Origin: JANWJE01 sp044326545
GTDB taxonomy: Bacteria > Chlamydiota > Chlamydiia > Chlamydiales > Parachlamydiaceae
Direction of reading: 5' to 3'
Assembly (NCBI GenBank): GCA_044326545.1
Contig: JBIRBM010000025.1
Span: 1-28,843 of the forward strand
DNA: 28,843 bases
How positions within the stretch are numbered: the first letter of the stretch is position 1; the number at the start of each line of letters is the position of its first letter. The notes below the pieces were generated by a model. That model saw nothing but the letters and a program-made list of their open reading frames with translations. It was not told the origin of the DNA and did no database searches. Positions 1 to 7,594 of the stretch are shown here, one piece after another. The translations under genes were made by a program, and so were the position numbers.

Positions 1-149
1 AACTTCATTGACTTGCTAAAACCGCCATTTTTGGCATCTTTTTTGTAAAATTTTTCGACCGTATGCACGCATACGCTCTCAACATTTTCAAAACAATCTG
101 CTCAAAAAGGGCAATTTTTTCAAGCAAAGCAAGTTTTCGAAGAAGTCTA
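1..149 (-). repeat. 163-bp foldback (MITE-like) element, copy A, truncated by window edge
   Basis: This is the reverse complement of the sequences at 6684-6846 and 9022-9184. The other copies are 163 bp, so the missing 14 bases lie just outside the window. The inner end carries the terminal inverted repeat reading GAAGAAGTCTA, here with one change (TTTTCGAAG for TTTCCGAAG). The centre holds the intact palindrome CGTATGCACGCATACG, which is mutated in the other two copies, so A may be closest to the ancestral form. The two halves of the element are similar to each other over their whole length, so the transcript or single strand could fold as one imperfect hairpin of about 80 bp. No protein is encoded. 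Confidence 0.9.
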
Positions 150-348
150 ATGATAAATTAATCTGTTTTAATTCAGTTGCCTTAGGCTCCAAGCGTCCAA
201 TCCAGAGCCTTTGGCTTCAGTAGAAATTGCAGACTTTGTGCCTAACATGAATCAGTCATGAGAGGAACACGCGTTTCATTCTGTCGCATTCCTCGATTAT
301 TGTTCAATCGATTGTTGATCCACTTTCGATGTATTCGAAGAAATTGCT
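150..348. other. intergenic, no gene seen
   Basis: This is the spacer between foldback copy A and the 3' end of the first NTT gene. Short ORFs here lack a credible ribosome binding site and family resemblance. A weak 6-bp inverted repeat (AGGCTC...GAGCCT, about 185-211) is present without a T-run, so I do not call a terminator. Confidence 0.6.
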
Positions 349-1920
349 TTATATTGAAGCTTTTAAAGCATTTAAAGAGTTTTCGCTTCCTTTTTCCAAT
401 CTATCAGCTGTCTCGATCTGGGAGGGTTCTCCAACGTCTTCTCTTCCCTTTTCTCCGATGATTGCACTAAATTTTCTACCCAAAGAGCGAACAGCAACCA
501 TCCATCCTGCGATGACTAATGTTAAAATAGCCGCCACGTAAGGGGCACTCATACTAATACTTCCAAAGATCATGAGTAAACCTTGATGAATCACCGAGCC
601 ACCCGATTTCCCCAAACGAGAGCCAACACCATCAATAGCCGCTTTTCCCTTTAATTTGCACTCGTGTCCAAGAGGGATAAAGGTCATTTCTTTAGTTGAA
701 TCGAAAACGGAATACTTGCATGCTTTACTGATGCAGACTTGCGCAGCACCAAAAAATACCGCAATCGCTAAGGGAGTCGTTCCGGTTAACGCAAAGACCG
801 GCCCGGCTAAATCGTGACGGAAAAGCATAAAAGCAAAAAAACCAATACTTGTGAGCAACATGCTAACAGGGGTGATCAGGGCGGTGCGCGTCCATCCAAA
901 ACGTGAGATGAGGTGAGACATGAAGAGGGAGGTGAGGGTTGCGATAATTCCAACAGCAGATGTCACATAATTCATGTAACGGTTATATTCAATTGGTGAA
1001 GGATAAAGTTGGCTTAATTGATCCTTCCAGACAATTTCAATTAAATTAATGACAAGATTATAACAGACAACTAAAACGGCGATACAGATCAAATACTTAG
1101 AATTGGACAAATAGGAAAAACTTTCACGCATTGATAATTTCTTTTTACCTGCAAGCATTTCTTTTTTTGACAGATGAAGTTCGTCAAAGCTTGGGTCATT
1201 TAAAACCCGACGATTCATCCAATAAAAAATGAACATGGTGAGGCAGCCAGATCCGATAATGGTGAGAATTAAGATTCTCAGGGTCATTTCCCAGCTATCT
1301 GTGGTCATATAATTGGCAGAAAATCCAGCAACAACACCGGCTGAGCTAGCGATCACACCGAGCATGCTGTAAAAGCGACGCGCTTCCGTAATTTTGGTGA
1401 CTTCATTCGCAAATCCCCAAAACAAAACGGATAAAACCATGCTCCCCCAAAGTTCGCAAATCACGTAGAAAATCGTGAACGACCAATTGCGAAACATGGC
1501 AATGAGTCCTTTAAAACCCGCGGGTGCAACCAATTCTAGTGAATCAGCAAGTTGATGGGGATGAAAAACATCTCGGTAAGGATACAAAATAAATGTGAAA
1601 AAACCAAAGAACAATAAAAAACTTGAAATGGTGAAATAAAAAATTTTCTCTTGGCTGTACCGATTGGTCAGGCGAGTAAAAATGAACGTGACAAGAATTG
1701 CCATCGGTAAAAGAACCCATACCTTGATGAAAGGAATGACTTCAGCCCCTGAGGACTTTGCAGTGACGACAACCGCATCTTTTACATTCCGTAAGATACT
1801 GTAATTAAAACAGATCAAAAAAAGCATTAACATCATTGGAACAATTTTCTTCACCTCATGGCGATGAATCGGCCATAGAAAAGAACGGATTGCGCCAAAC
1901 TCTGAATCAGAAAAAGACAT
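349..1920 (-). CDS. tlc: NTT-family nucleotide transporter (ATP/ADP translocase type), paralogue 1
   Basis: The 523-aa polytopic membrane protein has about 11-12 hydrophobic segments, the length and layout of the NTT/TLC family (non-mitochondrial ATP/ADP translocases of Chlamydiales, Rickettsiales and plastids). Family-typical stretches include FLWPIHRHEVKKIVPM near the N-terminus, NVKDAVVVTAKSSGAEVIPF (about residues 45-64), LFWGFANEVTKITEARRFY mid-protein, and GKAAIDGVGSRLGKSGGS near the C-terminus. The conserved charged residues lie in these blocks. Members either exchange host ATP for ADP or import nucleotides with protons; sequence alone does not fix the substrate here. The start is supported by an AAGGA box 6 nt before ATG. 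It has its own promoter (1947-1975) and is paralogous to the next gene. Confidence 0.93.
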   Translation of the reverse strand: MSFSDSEFGAIRSFLWPIHRHEVKKIVPMMLMLFLICFNYSILRNVKDAVVVTAKSSGAEVIPFIKVWVLLPMAILVTFIFTRLTNRYSQEKIFYFTISSFLLFFGFFTFILYPYRDVFHPHQLADSLELVAPAGFKGLIAMFRNWSFTIFYVICELWGSMVLSVLFWGFANEVTKITEARRFYSMLGVIASSAGVVAGFSANYMTTDSWEMTLRILILTIIGSGCLTMFIFYWMNRRVLNDPSFDELHLSKKEMLAGKKKLSMRESFSYLSNSKYLICIAVLVVCYNLVINLIEIVWKDQLSQLYPSPIEYNRYMNYVTSAVGIIATLTSLFMSHLISRFGWTRTALITPVSMLLTSIGFFAFMLFRHDLAGPVFALTGTTPLAIAVFFGAAQVCISKACKYSVFDSTKEMTFIPLGHECKLKGKAAIDGVGSRLGKSGGSVIHQGLLMIFGSISMSAPYVAAILTLVIAGWMVAVRSLGRKFSAIIGEKGREDVGEPSQIETADRLEKGSENSLNALKASI

Positions 1921-1946
1921 TTAAAATCCTTTTTTATATAAAAGAT

Positions 1947-1975
1947 ATTATATACTATTTAATTTTAAACTTCAA
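1947..1975 (-). promoter_or_regulatory. sigma70-type promoter for NTT paralogue 1
   Basis: On the minus strand, a -35 box TTGAAG (1975-1970) is followed by a 17-bp A/T-rich spacer and a perfect -10 box TATAAT (1952-1947). Transcription would start near 1940, about 20 nt before the ATG. It is inferred from consensus only. Confidence 0.6.
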
Positions 1976-2186
1976 TTTAAATTTAAAAAATAAAACGCTT
2001 TGTCAATCATATCAGTCTCTAACTAATTCAGCTTATGCAAAAGATTCGCTCCCTCATTTTTTTTCTTTTTTGCTTAAGGTGAATGAGTCACTAAAGTTTT
2101 CCATTTAGACGTTGATGGAACTGACTGGGGAGTTGTGATTGACCTTCTGGCTATGGACATGATTTTCAACGCGTTTTTTTGTTAGA

Positions 2187-2273
2187 GCCTATTTTTAACT
2201 GACCTGACGCACGAGGAGTCCGATTGGGACTGAAGCGAAAGCTCTCAGTGGGTAAGATCGGTTAAAAACAGGC
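2187..2273. repeat. 87-nt multi-stem structured element after NTT paralogue 2
   Basis: An outer 16-bp stem pairs 2187-2202 with 2258-2273 (one mismatch and one G-U). It encloses smaller possible stems: AGTCC/GGACT at 2217-2231, and CTGA...TCAG capped by AGC-GAAA-GCT at 2230-2249, which overlaps the former by two bases. It begins 2 nt after the stop codon of the minus-strand NTT gene. No T-run follows the outer stem on either strand, so it is not a textbook intrinsic terminator. It may protect the mRNA 3' end or be a small intergenic repeat. Confidence 0.5.
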
Positions 2274-2275
2274 GA

Positions 2276-3904
2276 TTAAATTGCTTGTTGTTCTTTTAGT
2301 CCATGACAGTCGCTTAAAATAGGCATAGGACGAGCAGGTTGATTCAATGACGATTCAATTGAAGGAGAAGATTCCGCTGATGCGTCAGGCTTCGTTAATT
2401 CATTGAATTGCTTTCCTAAACGTCTTACAGCAATTGACCAGAAAACGATCACACTAAATAGAACGATGGCGACGTAAGGGGCGCTTGCGCTAATTGTTGC
2501 AAAAAAGATGAGCAAGCTTTGATGGACAACAGATCCTCCTGATTTTCCTAAGCGGGAGCAGATGCCATCAATTGCAGCCTTACCAATTAATTTACTTTCA
2601 GGATTTAAAGGGACAAACGCGATCTCTTTTGTTGCGTCAAAAACTGAATATTTTGCTCCGCGGCTTAAGACATTTTGAGCAGAGCCAAAAAAAGCAACGA
2701 TTGCTAAAGGAGAGAGACCGAGAAAGGAAATCACTAGATCGGGTGCTAGTCTCTCAAGAAAAAAGAAAGAAAAGAATCCAAGGCTTGTAATCAAGAGAAT
2801 AGCAGGAGTGATGAGAGCGGTAAATGTCCAGCCACACTTGCGAATAGCGTTTCCAGAAACGAATAGGGAGCTAACTGTTGCAACAACGCCAATGATCGAC
2901 ACGATCTGATTCATGTAAACAGTATAATCATTTGGATTGGGATACAATTCTTTGACTTGATGTTTCCACAACACTTCAGTTAAGTTGATGACGAGGTTGT
3001 AAGAGATGACAATAAAGGCGATTAATACCAGGTATTTTGAATTAAGCAAATAGGACAAGCTCTGCTTTAAGGACAGCTTTCCTTGGACCTCTCCCTCTGA
3101 TTTTACTTTGATCGGATCATAATAAATTTTATCTGTTAAGACTGTTTGATCAAGCCAGCGAAAGAGGAGTAATGCCAAGATCCCGGAAATCAAAATCAAT
3201 GAAACCATCAGGATTAATGATTGGTGCCAAGGATCTTCTCCAAATGGAAGAACTCCTCCTTGTCGAGTATATGTGCAGCAAAAAACTGATGCTTGTCCAG
3301 CAAAAATTCCAGAGAAATTTGCTCCTACTCCAAATAACCCATAAAAGCGCTTAGCTTCGCTGATCTTGGTGACTTGGTTAGCAAACCCCCAAAAAAGAAC
3401 CGAAAGGACAGTGCTTGACCAAAGCTCGGACATCACATAAAACAGGGTGAAAGTCCAGTAGCGAAACATCGCAATAAACCCTTTAAATCCAGGGGGAAGA
3501 ATGACTGTTAAGTGATCGGCTAGCTGATGGGGGTGAATAGAGTCTCGAATTGGATAGAGAATAAAAGTGAAAACTGCAAAATAGATCAAGAAAATAGAAA
3601 TCATGATATAAAACACCCGATCTCTAGGGAGTCGATTAGAGAGCCATGTAAAAAGAAGAGTCATGATGACGGCTCCTGGAAACATCGCCCAAACCTTAAC
3701 AAAAGGAATGACTTCTGCGCCTGATGACTTTGCTGTAATCAGAAGAGAGTCTTTTAGCGTTCGTAACACGTTATAGTCAAAAGAAATAAAGAAGAAGATT
3801 AAGAGCATCGGGATGAGCTTTTTGAGCTCATAAGTGTGGACGGGCCAAAGATAACGCCGCCACTGACTAAACTGAGGAGATCCTACAGGTGTCTGGGATG
3901 ACAT
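2276..3904 (-). CDS. tlc: NTT-family nucleotide transporter (ATP/ADP translocase type), paralogue 2
   Basis: The 542-aa multi-pass membrane protein is collinear with its neighbour throughout. Shared blocks are YLWPVHTYELKKLIPM, TLKDSLLITAKSSGAEVIPF, LFWGFANQVTKISEAKRFY and GKAAIDGICSRLGKSGGS. It differs by a loop insertion after SGIFAGQ (around residues 205-225, containing two adjacent cysteines) and by a longer C-terminal tail rich in Ser and Pro. NTT proteins sit in the bacterial inner membrane and move nucleotides from the host cytosol; amoeba-associated chlamydiae carry several with divided substrate ranges. The divergence from paralogue 1 suggests an old duplication with different substrates, which is inference. 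AAAGG lies just upstream of the ATG. Confidence 0.93.
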   Translation of the reverse strand: MSSQTPVGSPQFSQWRRYLWPVHTYELKKLIPMLLIFFFISFDYNVLRTLKDSLLITAKSSGAEVIPFVKVWAMFPGAVIMTLLFTWLSNRLPRDRVFYIMISIFLIYFAVFTFILYPIRDSIHPHQLADHLTVILPPGFKGFIAMFRYWTFTLFYVMSELWSSTVLSVLFWGFANQVTKISEAKRFYGLFGVGANFSGIFAGQASVFCCTYTRQGGVLPFGEDPWHQSLILMVSLILISGILALLLFRWLDQTVLTDKIYYDPIKVKSEGEVQGKLSLKQSLSYLLNSKYLVLIAFIVISYNLVINLTEVLWKHQVKELYPNPNDYTVYMNQIVSIIGVVATVSSLFVSGNAIRKCGWTFTALITPAILLITSLGFFSFFFLERLAPDLVISFLGLSPLAIVAFFGSAQNVLSRGAKYSVFDATKEIAFVPLNPESKLIGKAAIDGICSRLGKSGGSVVHQSLLIFFATISASAPYVAIVLFSVIVFWSIAVRRLGKQFNELTKPDASAESSPSIESSLNQPARPMPILSDCHGLKEQQAI

Positions 3905-4248
3905 GCAACCTTTCCCTTAAATTAAGTGTGTATTGACTAAGCATCATATCCTGAAGACAAATACAAGCAAAACAGACGAAGCCCTCAAAAAGAGGGAAAA
4001 GGCAGAGAGGGAGAAGAAACTGAGGATTAAGCTGATTCATATCCCATCCAACCTATGAGCGAAATTCATCTTGCTCATTTAATTTAACTTTGGAATCCAA
4101 ATGGTATAAGCTTTTTGACTCTATTTAATCAAGTCTTTTCGGTGAAATCTTTTGGAAAGATCTTGTTTAGTTTGTCTTGAATCGATTATAATCTACCTCG
4201 TAATAAAATTCCATTGTTTTAATAATGTTTAGTTTAAATTTTAATGTT
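3905..4248. other. intergenic between pgk and NTT paralogue 2
   Basis: Beyond the possible NTT promoter at 3943-3970 I see no gene. A short stem (AAATCTTTTGGAAAGATCTT, about 4145-4164) lies downstream of pgk on the minus strand without a clear T-run, so a terminator is not established. Confidence 0.5.
3943..3970 (-). promoter_or_regulatory. possible promoter for NTT paralogue 2
   Basis: On the minus strand TTGCTT (3970-3965), a 16-bp spacer and TATGAT (3948-3943) stand about 40 nt before the start codon. The match is moderate and rests on consensus alone. Confidence 0.4.
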
Positions 4249-5457
4249 TTATTTTTTTTCTGATAATGCTTCAATTCCCGGAAGTTGGCCGAATTCAATG
4301 TATTCTAATGTTGCCCCACCTCCCGTCGAGACGTGGTTCATCTGTTCGGTAAGTCCAATTTTTTCTAAAGCGGCGGCTGAATCACCCCCTCCAACAATTG
4401 TGGTGAACTTTTCGCCCAGATGAGCCAAAGTTTCAGCGATCGCGACGGTTCCTCTATCAAAAGGAGGGCATTCAAATACTCCAAGAGGTCCATTCCAAAA
4501 AATAGTGTTTGATTGTTGAATTTCTAGGCAATAGTGTTGGATAGTAGCGGGTCCGATATCAACTCCTTGGAAATCATCGGGAATTCCATCTTTTATTTGG
4601 ACCACTTTGTTTGTTGCATCTGACGTGATTTGTTGAGAGATGACCACATCTGTAGGGAGCAAAATTCGGCACCTTGATTGAGTGCTGACATCTAAAATTT
4701 CTCTGGCGACTCCTAGGTATTCGTCTTCAACCAAAGATTTTCCTACCGCAATATTTTCTGCTTTAAAAAAAGTGTAGGCCATTGCGCCTCCTATCAACAA
4801 GACGTCGGCTGTTTGCATCAATGACTGAATGACTTTAAATTTTGTCGAAATTTTCGCTCCTCCTAAAATGGCACAAAACGGGCGCTGAGGATTTAGCAAA
4901 GTCGATCCTAAATAGGTGATCTCCTTTTCCATAAGAAGTCCCATTGCAGCCTTGCCGGGAAAGAATTGAGCGATTGCGGTGGTCGAGGCGTGCGCTCGGT
5001 GTGCAGAGGCAAAAGCATCATTGATATAAAGGTCTCCTAAATCAGCCAGTCCGCTTACGAAAGAGGGTTCCTTTGTAGGCTCCTCTTCACCTGGATGAAA
5101 GCGCAGATTTTCCAAAAGTAATACTTCGCCCTTCTTCAGTTCTTTTGCCATTTTTGCAACGTCGGATCCATGGCAATCAGGCGCCATCTTGACGGGACAT
5201 TTTAGCATCTCTGAAAGTCGTGCTTGACATGGAGCTAAAGAAAGTTTTGCTTCTGGCTTTCCTTTAGGACGTCCTAAATGACTCATTAAAATAGGCGTTC
5301 CTCCATGGCTCATCACGTACTGAATGGTTGGAAGAGAAGCCTTTATCCTGGAATCATCTCCTATGACTCCATTTTCAATAGGGACATTAAAGTCGACACG
5401 AATCAGCACTTTTTTATCTTTTAAATCTAAGTCTTTGATCGAAAGTTTTTGTCCCAT
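4249..5457 (-). CDS. pgk: phosphoglycerate kinase
   Basis: The 402-aa protein has the normal length for bacterial PGK. It transfers phosphate from 1,3-bisphosphoglycerate to ADP in glycolysis and works in reverse in gluconeogenesis, in the cytosol. The N-terminal signature KKVLIRVDFNVP (about residues 15-26), the substrate-binding HLGRPKG, the GGAKISTKF and NGPLGVFE blocks, and the C-terminal nucleotide-loop GGGDSAAAL...STGGGATLEY are all present and intact. An AAGG box precedes the ATG by 8 nt. It follows the pgsA-like gene by 68 nt on the same strand, so co-transcription is plausible. Confidence 0.98.
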   Translation of the reverse strand: MGQKLSIKDLDLKDKKVLIRVDFNVPIENGVIGDDSRIKASLPTIQYVMSHGGTPILMSHLGRPKGKPEAKLSLAPCQARLSEMLKCPVKMAPDCHGSDVAKMAKELKKGEVLLLENLRFHPGEEEPTKEPSFVSGLADLGDLYINDAFASAHRAHASTTAIAQFFPGKAAMGLLMEKEITYLGSTLLNPQRPFCAILGGAKISTKFKVIQSLMQTADVLLIGGAMAYTFFKAENIAVGKSLVEDEYLGVAREILDVSTQSRCRILLPTDVVISQQITSDATNKVVQIKDGIPDDFQGVDIGPATIQHYCLEIQQSNTIFWNGPLGVFECPPFDRGTVAIAETLAHLGEKFTTIVGGGDSAAALEKIGLTEQMNHVSTGGGATLEYIEFGQLPGIEALSEKK

Positions 5458-5525
5458 GAATAAACCTTGTGTTTTAGTTTTTCGGATGACCTAAATGATT
5501 GTTGCACCATTCCTAATCTGAATGA

Positions 5526-6041
5526 TTAATCGATACGCCGCAACATTTGCCGCTCAATAAAGTACAGTTCAACCAGAGCCAATACCCCTAGTACAACGAA
5601 GCACCAGAAGATATAAATTGGAATAGCGATGTGGAAAGTAAGTCCTAACAAGACAAAAAATTGGAGTGTTGTGGTGATTTTTCCACTCCAGATTGATCGA
5701 AATTGAAAGTTAGTCCATGTCTTGCGAAGGGCGAGATAGAGGCCGAAAATAAGGACTGCAAAATCACGTGAAATGAGGGCAAAAGCTTGCCAAATTTGAA
5801 TGTTTTCTTCTTTAATAAACACAGCAACAGCAAAGAAGACAAAAAATTTGTCCATTAGAGGATCTAAAAAAGCTCCGAACTGGCTGTTAGTTCGATATTT
5901 TCGAGCCAAATAACCATCTAAATTATCTGTTGCCATTGCGAGGACGATAGCTAAGCCGCGATAAAAGGGATCGTCTAGAAGGAAAAGAAAAGCTAATGGA
6001 CCGCGTAATAAAGATAAAAAATTTGAAAATGTAAAGATCAT
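5526..6041 (-). CDS. pgsA: CDP-alcohol phosphatidyltransferase, probably phosphatidylglycerophosphate synthase
   Basis: The 171-aa membrane protein carries the complete CDP-alcohol phosphatidyltransferase motif D-G-x2-A-R-x8-G-x3-D-x3-D, preceded by D-x2. The metal and substrate aspartates are D39, D42, D60 and D64. Four to six hydrophobic segments surround it. Length and the LDPLMDK version of the motif fit PgsA, which joins CDP-diacylglycerol to glycerol-3-phosphate as the first committed step to phosphatidylglycerol. Phosphatidylserine or cardiolipin synthase of the same fold is not fully excluded. An in-frame TGA two codons upstream fixes the ATG; no convincing Shine-Dalgarno is visible. 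Confidence 0.85.
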   Translation of the reverse strand: MIFTFSNFLSLLRGPLAFLFLLDDPFYRGLAIVLAMATDNLDGYLARKYRTNSQFGAFLDPLMDKFFVFFAVAVFIKEENIQIWQAFALISRDFAVLIFGLYLALRKTWTNFQFRSIWSGKITTTLQFFVLLGLTFHIAIPIYIFWCFVVLGVLALVELYFIERQMLRRID

Positions 6042-6207
6042 AATTCATACGAATAAAGACTTGAGTGAATTTCCATTCTACCTTTTTTGATTCTTTATAT
6101 ACAACTCGACTTTGTACAATTTTCAGTTCAAGCGGTTCTAAAAATCTACGATGTGTCATCAATTCCTAATCGCCTCTATTCAAGTTTGCTTCGTTCCTCT
6201 AGCGTGA

Positions 6208-6686
6208 GATGAATGGACCATTTTTATTCATCGCTGCCTCCATGTGAAAGGTATCAATGAAACACTATTCAAACATTTGTCTTCAGATGGAGGAATTGAT
6301 GATACCTATCACTTTGATTTGCATGATAACATCACAACAGTTGAAGATCATGTCCATCATCTCACCCAACATCGTGAATTTGACCTCTATAGTCGCTTGA
6401 AAAAGGAGAAAATAACTCCAGGTGTTGTAATCGCTTACGACTACGACGCCTTAGATCGCATCACAAAGCTCACACTTCCTGATGGGTCATCTATCAGCTA
6501 TACTTACCGCGTAAATCTCAATATAATCGAGCGTTTGGATCCAAAAGGAGCTGTGACATACACAATTGAATGTCCAGCTTATGACTTGGGGGGGGGGACT
6601 TAATGGAATCGCGCTCACCGACTGGGAACATTTACTACACCTATGATCTGCTAAGCCGTATGGTTAAAGTTGACTCCCCTCAATAG
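6208..6686 (+). pseudogene. RHS/YD-repeat protein fragment, frameshifted at a G10 tract and cut by a foldback element
   Basis: The frame is open from 6208 after a TGA; the first usable start is GTG at 6244. YD-repeat language is clear: YDYDALDRITKLTLPDGSSISYTY and NLNIIERLDPKGAVTYT. The frame stops at 6601-6603, just after ten G (6588-6597). The repeat resumes in another frame from 6603 as SPTGNIYYTYDLLSRMVKVDSP, then meets TAG formed at the edge of foldback copy B. RHS proteins are large surface or secreted toxins with many YD repeats; this piece would be interior only, without N-terminal export signal or C-terminal toxin. With 8 or 11 G the two parts would be in frame. Confidence 0.8.
6588..6597 (+). 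repeat. poly-G tract (10 G) inside the RHS fragment
   Basis: Ten consecutive G sit exactly where the YD-repeat frame is lost. Adding one G or removing two would join the two halves into one frame reading YDLGG(G)DLMESRSPTGNIYYTYD. This is either the disabling mutation or a slipped-strand switch. Confidence 0.85.
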
Positions 6687-6846
6687 ACTTCTTCGGAAAC
6701 TTGCTTTGCTTGAAAAAATTGCCCTTTTTGAGCAGATTGTTTTGAAAATTTTGAGAGCGTCTGCGTGCATACGGTCGAAAAATTTTACAAAAAAGATGCC
6801 AAAAATGGCGGTTTTAGCAAGTCAATGAAGTTTCCGAAGAAGTCTA
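6684..6846 (+). repeat. 163-bp foldback (MITE-like) element, copy B
   Basis: The element starts TAGACTTCTTCGGAAACTT and ends with its exact 19-bp inverse. Both ends begin with TA, as expected for the TA target duplication of IS630/Tc1-mariner elements. The left half and the inverted right half are similar across all of their roughly 80 bp, meeting at a central CGTG loop. The central palindrome is mutated (GTCTGC). It separates the RHS fragment from an IS630-type transposase tail. Confidence 0.92.
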
Positions 6847-6950
6847 TTGAAGTCTTTTGGGCAAATTTTAAGAAAAAGGTTCGTTTAACTTTAGACAGAG
6901 TTGAGACTTTAGCAGAAGCTATAGATTTTTCTTTTTTAAGCTTTCTGTGA
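6845..6950 (+). pseudogene. C-terminal remnant of an IS630-type transposase
   Basis: Directly after foldback copy B the frame reads IEVFWANFKKKVRLTLDRVE and then TLAEAIDFSFLSFL, ending in TGA at 6948. This resembles the last segment of IS630-family DDE transposases, where (Y)SPDLNPIE-x-FWA-x-FK precedes a short C-terminal helix. The conserved upstream part is missing; in its place is the foldback element, whose right-hand TA coincides with the Pro-Ile codon junction. The open frame runs back into the element only by chance. Confidence 0.6.
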
Positions 6951-7258
6951 AAAAATCAAATTTAAACCACTATATGTTCACGGGTAGTTACATTGGGTTT
7001 CATTTAAGCGAAACCCTCTATCTTTACGGTGTTTTTTGAATGCTGAGTTTGGGTTATGGTTGCGAGAGGGGGAGGGGAAGTATTATTGGGTCATGCTTGC
7101 AATTCTGGAATTTTAAGCGAATTACAGAATTCCAAGTATGACCCCAATCGAAAATGGAACAATAATTGATACCATAAACGGCGCTTTCCTTGGCACCAAT
7201 CAACGTATTATTTTCCTTTGGATGGAAGAGTTATTCTCGCGGTTCGTTTGAAAGTCTG
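6951..7258. other. intergenic with two hairpins
   Basis: The 308-bp stretch contains a 7-bp stem (GGGTTTC 6995-7001 with GAAACCC 7010-7016) and the long hairpin at 7085-7148. An open frame from ATG 7137 to 7250 (37 codons) has no ribosome binding site and no convincing relative, so I leave it uncalled. Confidence 0.5.
7085..7148. repeat. 64-nt near-perfect inverted repeat (REP-like hairpin)
   Basis: The arms ATTGGGTCATGCTTGCAATT... (7085-7112) and its inverse (7120-7148) pair over about 25 of 28 positions with one bulged base and a 7-nt loop. The outer part reads GGGGTCATACTTGGAATT on the minus strand. It is not followed by a T-run. It could be a REP-type palindrome or the end of a lost IS200/RAYT-like element; nothing in the neighbourhood encodes the matching transposase. 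Confidence 0.75.
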
Positions 7259-7594
7259 TTAGCTATTTAGAATCAGCAGTATCTTTTTCTTAACGGCGGG
7301 AAGCTCGTTTTGTACCACGGCCCAAGTAAGAGATACGTCTACATCAAAATATTCATGGATCAATATGTCTCTCATTCCTGCCATTTGCTTCCATGGGATA
7401 TCCAAATGATGGGATTTAAATGATGCAGGTATATTCTTAACTGCTTCTCCAATTATCTCCAAGCGGCGCATAATAGCGTCTTGCATTGCAATATCTGTTT
7501 GAAATTTTTCAGCAGTCAAATGATGCGCATATTTTTCTATCAGTTGAATGGATTCTATAATATGTTCAAGAAATATTTTTGGATCTTTTTTCAC
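7259..7594 (-). CDS. hepT: HepT-like HEPN-domain toxin (DUF86)
   Basis: With GTG at 7594 the protein has 111 aa and begins VKKDPKIFLEHIIESIQ, the usual HepT N-terminus. A start at ATG 7639 would add 15 residues unlike the family. The GTG overlaps the mntA stop in GTGA, with GAGCAGG upstream as a weak ribosome binding site. The HEPN motif R-x4-H-x-Y is intact (RDILIHEY), as is the family block AMQDAIMRRLEIIGEAVKNI. HepT proteins are RNases in type VII-like MntA-HepT modules; MntA silences them by AMPylating the tyrosine of this motif. All-alpha, cytosolic, acts in complex with MntA. Confidence 0.92.
   Translation of the reverse strand: MKKDPKIFLEHIIESIQLIEKYAHHLTAEKFQTDIAMQDAIMRRLEIIGEAVKNIPASFKSHHLDIPWKQMAGMRDILIHEYFDVDVSLTWAVVQNELPAVKKKILLILNS

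Larger units (their letters stand above)
1921..2275. other. intergenic between the two NTT genes
   Basis: This 355-bp spacer holds the promoter of the downstream NTT gene (1947-1975) and, next to the stop of the upstream one, a structured element (2187-2273). The rest is A/T-rich with no credible ORF. The presence of a promoter and a stem between the genes suggests they are separate transcription units rather than one operon. Confidence 0.6.

Noticed and set aside
1836..2108. 90-codon plus-strand frame between the NTT genes
   Set aside because: It begins antisense to the NTT gene and runs through its promoter region; low-complexity Phe/Leu/Lys/Asn composition.
4188..4193. TATAAT on the plus strand near the pgk 3' end
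   Set aside because: No good -35 box and nothing on the plus strand to transcribe; expected by chance in A/T-rich DNA.
5923..6162. 79-codon minus-strand frame overlapping the pgsA start
   Set aside because: It is a shadow in another frame with no ribosome binding site or family pattern.
6765..6950. 61-codon frame starting inside foldback copy B
   Set aside because: Its first half is the foldback element; only the last part is a real transposase remnant.
7137..7250. 37-codon frame starting MTPIENGTIIDTI, faintly like the PyrI N-terminus
   Set aside because: The likeness covers about nine residues, the start lies inside a hairpin arm, and there is no ribosome binding site.
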